From positions 1-36,759 of the forward strand of contig NZ_JAUEPL010000060.1 in NCBI RefSeq assembly GCF_030406405.1: a DNA stretch of 36,759 nucleotides, in the 5' to 3' direction. Under the pieces are notes generated by a model. It was not told the DNA's origin. It searched no databases and worked only from the letters and a program-made list of their open reading frames with translations. The position numbers and the translations under genes are program-made. Every line of letters starts with the position of its first letter. The first letter of the stretch is position 1. Shown piece after piece: positions 31,869 through 36,759 of this stretch. The DNA comes from Streptomyces ficellus. GTDB lineage: Bacteria > Actinomycetota > Actinomycetes > Streptomycetales > Streptomycetaceae.

Positions 31869-33359
31869 TCAGGTCTGCGCCATGTCCACGAAACGTGAGT
31901 AATGGCCCTGGAAGGCCACGGTGATCGTGGCGGTGGGGCCGTTACGGTGCTTGGCCACGATCAGGTCGGCTTCGCCCGCGCGCGGCGACTCCTTCTCGTA
32001 GGCGTCCTCGCGGTGCAGCAGGATGACCATGTCCGCGTCCTGCTCGATGGAGCCGGACTCGCGGAGGTCGGAGACCATCGGCTTCTTGTCCGTACGCTGC
32101 TCCGGGCCACGGTTCAGCTGTGATAGCGCGATGACCGGAATCTCCAGTTCCTTCGCCAGCAGCTTGAGGTTTCGCGACATGTCCGAGACTTCCTGCTGAC
32201 GGCTCTCGGCACGCTTGGAGCCACCGGACTGCATCAGCTGGAGATAGTCGATGACGACGAGCTTCAGGTTGTTCCGCTGCTTGAGGCGACGGCACTTCGC
32301 GCGGATCTCCATCATCGACAGGTTCGGGGAGTCGTCGATGTAGAGCGGAGCCTGGGAGACGTCCGGCATACGCCGTGCCAGCCGCGTCCAGTCCTCGTCC
32401 GTCATCGTGCCGGAGCGCATGTGGTGCAGGGCCACCCGTGCCTCCGCCGACAGCAGGCGCATCGCGATCTCGTTACGGCCCATTTCGAGGGAGAAGATCA
32501 CGCTTGGCAGATTGTTCTTGATGGACGCGGCCCGGGCGAAGTCCAGCGCCAATGTCGACTTACCCATCGCGGGACGAGCAGCGATGACGATCATCTGGCC
32601 CGGATGCAGGCCGTTCGTCAGCGAGTCGAAGTCGGTGAAACCGGTCGGCACGCCGGTCATCTCGCCGCTGCGCGAGCCGATCGCCTCGATCTCGTCGAGA
32701 GCGCCTTCCATGATGTCGCCGAGCGGCAGGTAGTCCTCGCTCGTCCGCTGCTCGGTGACCGCGTAGATCTCGGCCTGGGCCGAATTGACGATCTCGTCGA
32801 CGTCGCCGTCGGCGGCGTATCCCATCTGCGTGATCTTGGTGCCCGCCTGGACGAGACGGCGCAGCACCGCCCGCTCGTGGACGATCTCCGCGTAGTACGA
32901 GGCGTTCGCCGCGGTCGGCACCGACTGGACCAGGGTGTGCAGGTACGCCGCCCCGCCAATGCGGTTGATCTCACCGCGCTTGGTCAGCTCGGCGCCCACC
33001 GTGATCGGGTCGGCCGGTTCCCCCTTGGCATACAGGTCGAGGATCGCCGTGTAGATGGTCTCGTGGGCCGGCTTGTAGAAGTCATGGCCCTTGATGATCT
33101 CCACGACGTCCGCGATGGCGTCCTTGGAGAGCAGCATGCCGCCGAGCACCGACTGCTCGGCGTCGAGGTCCTGCGGCGGCACCCGCTCAAAACCGCCCGT
33201 GCCGCTGTCCCACGGCCCGCTGTCGCTGCCCCGCTCGTGTTGCTCCTCACGGCCCCGGCCACGGCTACGGCTGTCGCTGCCGCGCTGACGGGAGACGGGC
33301 AGACGGTCACCGGGACCGGTGTCGGTCCAGGGGTCGTCCAAGGGCTCGGGAATGCTCAC
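31869..33359 (-). CDS. dnaB: Replicative DNA helicase
   Basis: A 496-residue DnaB, the hexameric 5'-3' helicase at the replication fork. A ~50-residue charged, disordered N-terminus precedes the DnaB N domain (VPPQDLDAEQSVLGGMLLSKDA) and RecA-like motor: ARPAMGKSTLALDFA (Walker A), FSLEMGRNEIAMRLL, LVVIDYLQLMQSG (Walker B), and LRESGSIEQDADMVI. The length is normal, so no intein is present. The start is GTG at 33359 because GGAGGAGG lies 7 bases upstream; the frame is open to 33491 without support. DnaA boxes lie upstream. Confidence 0.97.
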   Translation of the reverse strand: MSIPEPLDDPWTDTGPGDRLPVSRQRGSDSRSRGRGREEQHERGSDSGPWDSGTGGFERVPPQDLDAEQSVLGGMLLSKDAIADVVEIIKGHDFYKPAHETIYTAILDLYAKGEPADPITVGAELTKRGEINRIGGAAYLHTLVQSVPTAANASYYAEIVHERAVLRRLVQAGTKITQMGYAADGDVDEIVNSAQAEIYAVTEQRTSEDYLPLGDIMEGALDEIEAIGSRSGEMTGVPTGFTDFDSLTNGLHPGQMIVIAARPAMGKSTLALDFARAASIKNNLPSVIFSLEMGRNEIAMRLLSAEARVALHHMRSGTMTDEDWTRLARRMPDVSQAPLYIDDSPNLSMMEIRAKCRRLKQRNNLKLVVIDYLQLMQSGGSKRAESRQQEVSDMSRNLKLLAKELEIPVIALSQLNRGPEQRTDKKPMVSDLRESGSIEQDADMVILLHREDAYEKESPRAGEADLIVAKHRNGPTATITVAFQGHYSRFVDMAQT

Positions 33360-33506
33360 CGGCCCACCTCCTCCCGTCCGCTCCGCGGACCTCGCCGTGC
33401 CACTCTTTCTACGGCACGACACTGACAAAGCGAGAGGCTCAACTCCGCTTCTGGCGCGTCGAGCGCCGCACCACGGTAGGCCCGCGGGCACCGTCAGCCA
33501 ATCTGG

Positions 33507-33595
33507 TTATCCACAGGGCCTGTGGGTGAAGACCCAGATGCTGTGGAGAACTCCAGTGAACCTGTGCACGGAGCGGGGGACAGCCGTGTGGACAA
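33507..33595. promoter_or_regulatory. DnaA box cluster upstream of dnaB
   Basis: TTATCCACA at 33507-33515 (plus) and TGTGGACAA at 33587-33595 (minus-strand TTGTCCACA) are perfect; TGTGGAGAA at 33542-33550 has one mismatch and TGTGGGTGA at 33521-33529 two. They lie 148-236 bases upstream of the dnaB start. Confidence 0.75.
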
Positions 33596-33746
33596 ACTCA
33601 TAGCGGATCCACGCCACCGCCGCTGACCTGGTGTTATTCCGTCCACCGGCTGTGGGGGAGAAAAACTTTCCCGGCTGCGTCAAGATCAGAACAAACGGCG
33701 CACACCCCGGGCTCCACCCCACCGGAAAGTAAGGATCACTAAGGCA

Positions 33747-33776
33747 TTGCATCTCTTACCTGTGGAAGATTAGATT
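33747..33776 (+). promoter_or_regulatory. Leaderless promoter of the MATE gene
   Basis: TTGCAT (33747-33752), 18-base spacer, TAGATT (33771-33776). The last T is 7 bases before the ATG at 33783, placing the transcript start on the start codon. This is the best promoter in the window. Confidence 0.75.
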
Positions 33777-33782
33777 GCCCTC

Positions 33783-35120
33783 ATGACCCAGGCCCCCGCC
33801 CGACCCAAGAGCGACCGCCGCCGACACGACCGTGAGATCATCGCGCTCGCCGTCCCGGCCTTCGGAGCACTCGTCGCCGAGCCGCTCTTCGTCATGGTCG
33901 ACAGTGCCATCGTCGGTCATCTCGGCACCCCTCAGCTCGCCGGCCTCGGCATCGCGGCCGCCCTGCTGTCCACAGCGGTGAGCGTCTTCGTCTTCCTGGC
34001 CTACGCGACCACAGCGGCCGTCGCCCGCCGGGTCGGCGCCGGCGACCTGCCGGCGGCCATCCGTCAGGGCATGGACGGCATCTGGCTCGCGCTGCTCCTG
34101 GGGGTGGCCGTCATCGCCGTCACCCTGCCCGCTGCACCGTGGCTGGTCGATCTCTTCGGGGCCTCCAGCACCGCCGCTCCTTACGCCACCACCTACCTGC
34201 GTATCTCCAGCCTCGGCATACCGGCCATGCTCGTGGTGCTCGCCGCCACCGGCGTACTGCGCGGCCTCCAGGACACCCGGACCCCGCTGTACGTCGCCAT
34301 CGCCGGCTTCACGGCCAACGCGGTGCTCAACGTGGTCCTCGTCTACGGCGCCGGCCTCGGTATCGCGGGCTCCGCCTGGGGCACCGTGATCGCCCAGTGG
34401 GGCATGGCCGTGGCCTACCTCTTCGTGGTCGTACGAGGAGCCCGGCTTCACGGCGCCTCACTACGGCCTGATGCCGCCGGCATCCGGGCAAGCGCCCAGG
34501 CAGGGGTTCCGCTCCTGGTCCGTACGCTGTCGCTGCGCGCGGTCATGATGATCGCCACCGCCGTCGCCGCCCGGCTCGGCGACGTCGATGTCGCCGCGCA
34601 CCAGATCATCCTGTCCCTGTGGAGCCTGATGGCCTTCGCCCTGGACGCCATCGCCATCGCGGGACAGGCCATCATCGGCCGCTACCTGGGCGCAGGTGAC
34701 GCCGACGGGGCACGAAGGGCCTGTCGGCGCATGGTGGAGTGGGGCATCGCCTCGGGGCTGGTGCTCGGCGCGCTGATCGTCCTGGCTCGTCCGCTCTTCA
34801 TCCCGCTGTTCACGGCCGACACGACCGTCCAGGACACGCTGCTGCCCGCGCTGCTGGTGGTGGCGCTCTCCCAGCCGATCGCCGGAGTGGTCTTCGTGCT
34901 GGATGGTGTCCTGATGGGCGCGGGCGACGGCCGGTATCTGGCCGGGGCCATGGTGGTGACACTGCTCGTCTTCGCACCGGCGGCCCTGCTGGTGCCCGCA
35001 CTCGGCGGCGGGCTGACGGCGCTGTGGTGGGCGATGGCGCTGATGATGACGGTCCGGATGCTGACGCTCTGGCTGCGCATGCGCTCCGGCCGCTGGGTGG
35101 TCACAGGCGCGACGCGTTGA
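33783..35120 (+). CDS. MATE family efflux transporter (DinF type)
   Basis: A 445-residue, 12-helix multidrug/toxin exporter of the MATE superfamily, DinF branch. Landmarks are IIALAVPAFGALVAEPLFVMVDSAIVGHLGTPQLAGL in helix 1-2 (in parts), ATGVLRGLQDTRTPL, and the equivalent second-half segment DGVLMGAGDGRYLAG. Such proteins export cationic drugs or metabolites using H+ or Na+; the substrate is not evident. It is transcribed without a leader and ends next to a parS site. Convergent with rplI. Confidence 0.92.
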   Translation: MTQAPARPKSDRRRHDREIIALAVPAFGALVAEPLFVMVDSAIVGHLGTPQLAGLGIAAALLSTAVSVFVFLAYATTAAVARRVGAGDLPAAIRQGMDGIWLALLLGVAVIAVTLPAAPWLVDLFGASSTAAPYATTYLRISSLGIPAMLVVLAATGVLRGLQDTRTPLYVAIAGFTANAVLNVVLVYGAGLGIAGSAWGTVIAQWGMAVAYLFVVVRGARLHGASLRPDAAGIRASAQAGVPLLVRTLSLRAVMMIATAVAARLGDVDVAAHQIILSLWSLMAFALDAIAIAGQAIIGRYLGAGDADGARRACRRMVEWGIASGLVLGALIVLARPLFIPLFTADTTVQDTLLPALLVVALSQPIAGVVFVLDGVLMGAGDGRYLAGAMVVTLLVFAPAALLVPALGGGLTALWWAMALMMTVRMLTLWLRMRSGRWVVTGATR

Positions 35121-35129
35121 TCGAGTCCA

Positions 35130-35145
35130 TGTTTCACGTGAAACA
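35130..35145. promoter_or_regulatory. parS: parS site, perfect 16-base match
   Basis: TGTTTCACGTGAAACA, 10 bases after the MATE stop codon and touching the left arm of the terminator that follows. Confidence 0.95.
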
Positions 35146-35185
35146 CAGCAGAAGGGCCACACCCGGAGGTGCGGCCCTTCTGTGT
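35145..35185. terminator. Terminator hairpin between MATE and rplI
   Basis: GAAGGGCC (35151-35158) pairs with GGCCCTTC (35173-35180), and the stem extends outward as ACA(G)CA with TGTGT, one bulged base. It is between convergent genes and would serve both. Confidence 0.75.
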
Positions 35186-35220
35186 TGCTACATCGCTATG
35201 CGATCGCCGAGAGCAGTGGC

Positions 35221-35667
35221 TCAGGCAGCGACGATCTCGACGTTGAGCTTCGCGACGACGTCAGCGTGCAGACGCACGGAGACCTGGTGCGAGCCCAGGG
35301 TCTTGATCGGCGAACCGAGCTCGACCCGACGCTTGTCGACCTCAGGGCCACCCGCGGCCTTGATCGCCGAGGCGATGTCGGCCGGGGTCACGGAGCCGAA
35401 GAGACGGCCGGCGTCGCCGGAGCGAACAGCCAGACGCACCTTCGTGCCCTCGAGCTGAGCCTTGATCTCGTTGGCCTGCTCGATGGTCGCGATCTCGTGG
35501 ATCTTGCGGGCGCGGCGGATCTGCGCCACGTCCTTCTCGCCACCCTTGGTCCAGCGGATCGCGAAACCACGCGGGACCAGGTAGTTGCGAGCGTAACCGT
35601 CCTTGACGTCGACGACGTCACCGGCGGTGCCGAGGCCGGAGACCTCGTGCTTGAGGATGATCTTCAT
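35221..35667 (-). CDS. rplI: 50S ribosomal protein bL9
   Basis: A 148-residue bL9. The N-terminal rRNA-binding domain MKIILKHEVSGLGTAGDVVDVKDGYARNYLVPRGFA (landmark in parts) is followed by the long connecting helix and a C-terminal domain (RLFGSVTPADIASAI, GSHQVSVRLHADV). The length and motifs are normal. Last gene of the rpsF-ssb-rpsR-rplI operon, 17 bases after rpsR with GAGAGGGTG as ribosome site. Confidence 0.97.
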   Translation of the reverse strand: MKIILKHEVSGLGTAGDVVDVKDGYARNYLVPRGFAIRWTKGGEKDVAQIRRARKIHEIATIEQANEIKAQLEGTKVRLAVRSGDAGRLFGSVTPADIASAIKAAGGPEVDKRRVELGSPIKTLGSHQVSVRLHADVVAKLNVEIVAA

Positions 35668-35684
35668 GTTTCGGTCACCCTCTC

Positions 35685-35921
35685 TTATCGCGCGGTGGAC
35701 GTGTAGGGCAGCAGCGCCATCTCACGGCTGTTCTTGACGGCCGTGGCGACGTCACGCTGGTGCTGCGTGCAGTTGCCGGTCACGCGGCGGGCACGGATCT
35801 TGCCGCGGTCGGAAATGAACTTCCGCAGCATGTTCGTGTCCTTGTAGTCCACGTAAGCGGTCTTGTCCTTGCAGAATGCGCAGACCTTCTTCTTCGGCTT
35901 GCGCACAGGCGGCTTCGCCAT
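35685..35921 (-). CDS. rpsR: 30S ribosomal protein bS18
   Basis: A 78-residue bS18. KKVCAFCKDKT (Cys pair) and TGNCTQHQRD (third Cys and His) make this the Cys-containing, zinc-binding form; Streptomyces usually also has a Cys-free paralogue elsewhere, used under zinc limitation. YKDTNMLRKFISDRGKI is the conserved core. It lies between ssb and rplI in the conserved operon. Confidence 0.97.
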   Translation of the reverse strand: MAKPPVRKPKKKVCAFCKDKTAYVDYKDTNMLRKFISDRGKIRARRVTGNCTQHQRDVATAVKNSREMALLPYTSTAR

Positions 35922-35968
35922 GGTGTATCTCCTGTGTGATCAAGAAGTGGGGTACGAGCCCGAACCCT

Positions 35969-36547
35969 CTAGAAGGGGGGCTCGTCCGAGTAGCCGCCGC
36001 CGGAACCGCCGGAGCTTCCGCCCCAGCTGCCTCCGCCGCCCTGCTGCTGGCCACCGGCCGGCGCGCTGGTCGCCCAGGGGTCATCGGCGGGAGCGCCGCC
36101 ACCCTGCTGGCCACCAGCCGGGGCTCCGCCCCAGTTGCCGCCGCCCTGCTGGCCACCGCCGTAGCCGCCCTGGCCGCCCCGACCGGTGGTCTTGGTGACC
36201 TTGGCCGTGGCGTTCTTGAGGCTGGGGCCGACTTCCTCGACGTCCAGCTCGAAGACCGTGCGCTTGACGCCCTCGCGGTCCTCGTAGGACCGCTGCTTCA
36301 GTCGGCCCTGCACGACGACACGCATGCCGCGCTGGAGCGACTCGGCGACGTTCTCCGCCGCCTGACGCCAGACCGAGCAGGTCAGGAACAGGCTCTCGCC
36401 GTCCTTCCACTCATTGGTCTGACGGTCGAAGGTGCGGGGGGTGGACGCGACACGGAACTTCGCGACCGCCGCACCGGACGGGGTGAAGCGCAGCTCGGGG
36501 TCGTCGACAAGATTGCCGACGACCGTGATGACGGTCTCGCCTGCCAT
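35969..36547 (-). CDS. ssb: Single-stranded DNA-binding protein
   Basis: A 192-residue SSB. The OB fold (residues ~1-110) starts MAGETVITVVGNLVDDPELRFT and has VWRQAAENVAESL and VVVQGRLKQRSYEDREG (landmarks). It is followed by a Gly/Gln-rich linker (YGGGQQGGGNWGG...) and the acidic tip SDEPPF, which recruits replication and repair partners. This is the essential replication SSB, placed between rpsF and rpsR as in most actinobacteria. Confidence 0.97.
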   Translation of the reverse strand: MAGETVITVVGNLVDDPELRFTPSGAAVAKFRVASTPRTFDRQTNEWKDGESLFLTCSVWRQAAENVAESLQRGMRVVVQGRLKQRSYEDREGVKRTVFELDVEEVGPSLKNATAKVTKTTGRGGQGGYGGGQQGGGNWGGAPAGGQQGGGAPADDPWATSAPAGGQQQGGGGSWGGSSGGSGGGYSDEPPF

Positions 36548-36621
36548 GGGGAACCTCTCGGCGGGATAGCTTCTGGCTGCTTGCTGCTGCTACTCGAACC
36601 CGATGACCTCTGAGCCGGGGC

Positions 36622-36759
36622 TCAGTGGGTCTCGGGACGGAGGACCTTGGTCCGGAGGACCGACTCGTTCAGGTTCATCTGGCGGTCGAGCTCCTTGACG
36701 ACCGCAGGCTCGGCCTGCAGGTCGATGACCGAGTAGATGCCCTCGGGCTTCTTCTTGAT
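36622..36759 (-). CDS. rpsF: 30S ribosomal protein bS6 (N-terminal part outside window)
   Basis: The last 45 codons are visible, in frame from the window edge: [19 protein letters not shown]..., [16 protein letters not shown], then stop. The segment [12 protein letters not shown] is the conserved end of bS6, which binds 16S rRNA together with bS18. First gene of the operon; ssb follows after 74 bases. Confidence 0.95.

Larger units (their letters stand above)
33360..33782. other. 423-base region between divergent dnaB and MATE genes
   Basis: No gene found. It holds the dnaB upstream region with DnaA boxes (33507-33595) and the MATE promoter at 33747-33776. The stretch 33596-33746 shows nothing recognisable except further weak TGTGG words. 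Confidence 0.7.

Noticed and set aside
31869..33359. Intein in dnaB
   Set aside because: The protein is of normal length and the P-loop and later motifs are uninterrupted.
33360..33782. oriC
   Set aside because: Only two perfect DnaA boxes and no dnaA/dnaN flanks; Streptomyces oriC has many more boxes and lies between those genes.

Overview
The window is high-GC DNA with gene content and signals typical of a Streptomyces chromosome: SsgA and its IclR-family activator SsgR, a fused cydCD gene, a Rex operator of the streptomycete type, actinobacterial ParB (parS) sites, many apparently leaderless promoters, and F420-type LLM and DUF5326 proteins. Gene order, with rpsF-ssb-rpsR-rplI beside dnaB at the right end, is that of the conserved core near oriC. 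Five copies of the parS core GTTTCACGTGAAAC and two groups of DnaA boxes agree with that. No insertion sequence, phage, plasmid, CRISPR, rRNA or tRNA gene was seen. I found no new multi-gene system; the most interesting features are regulatory and architectural.

Layout. 1-4968: 3' part of an EphD-like hydrolase/SDR fusion, a MerR regulator, kptA (RNA 2'-phosphotransferase) behind a DnaA-box cluster, an LLM oxidoreductase and a Cof-type HAD phosphatase. 5049-12480 (minus strand): the cytochrome bd module cydA-cydB-cydCD under a Rex operator, followed closely by an M23 peptidase. 12656-18344: a cyclophilin-like protein behind a sharp palindrome, a HisC-type aminotransferase, a LacI regulator, a PPP-type phosphoesterase and a two-helix membrane protein. 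18345-20438: two parS sites arranged as one perfect hairpin, then thiC with its TPP riboswitch. 20439-25678: a YibE/F membrane protein, ssgA and ssgR for sporulation, a small DUF5326 membrane protein, a cupin, and a phage-holin-family protein overlapping a Cys/Met-metabolism PLP enzyme.

25976-31759: a LysR regulator, a NUDIX hydrolase, a flavohaemoglobin with a long Pro-rich repeat-bearing N-terminus, an HAD-IB phosphatase and a serine hydrolase of the beta-lactamase family, the last two separated by a parS site. 31869-36759: dnaB with DnaA boxes upstream, a leaderless MATE/DinF transporter, another parS site, and the rplI-rpsR-ssb-rpsF operon (rpsF cut by the window end).

The main functional groups are: redox-controlled respiration (Rex to cydABCD), thiamine synthesis under riboswitch control, sporulation control (SsgR to SsgA), and replication/segregation (DnaB, SSB, DnaA boxes, parS). 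All coordinates and motifs were read by eye; family assignments rest on recognised motifs and recalled sequence similarity, not on a search.
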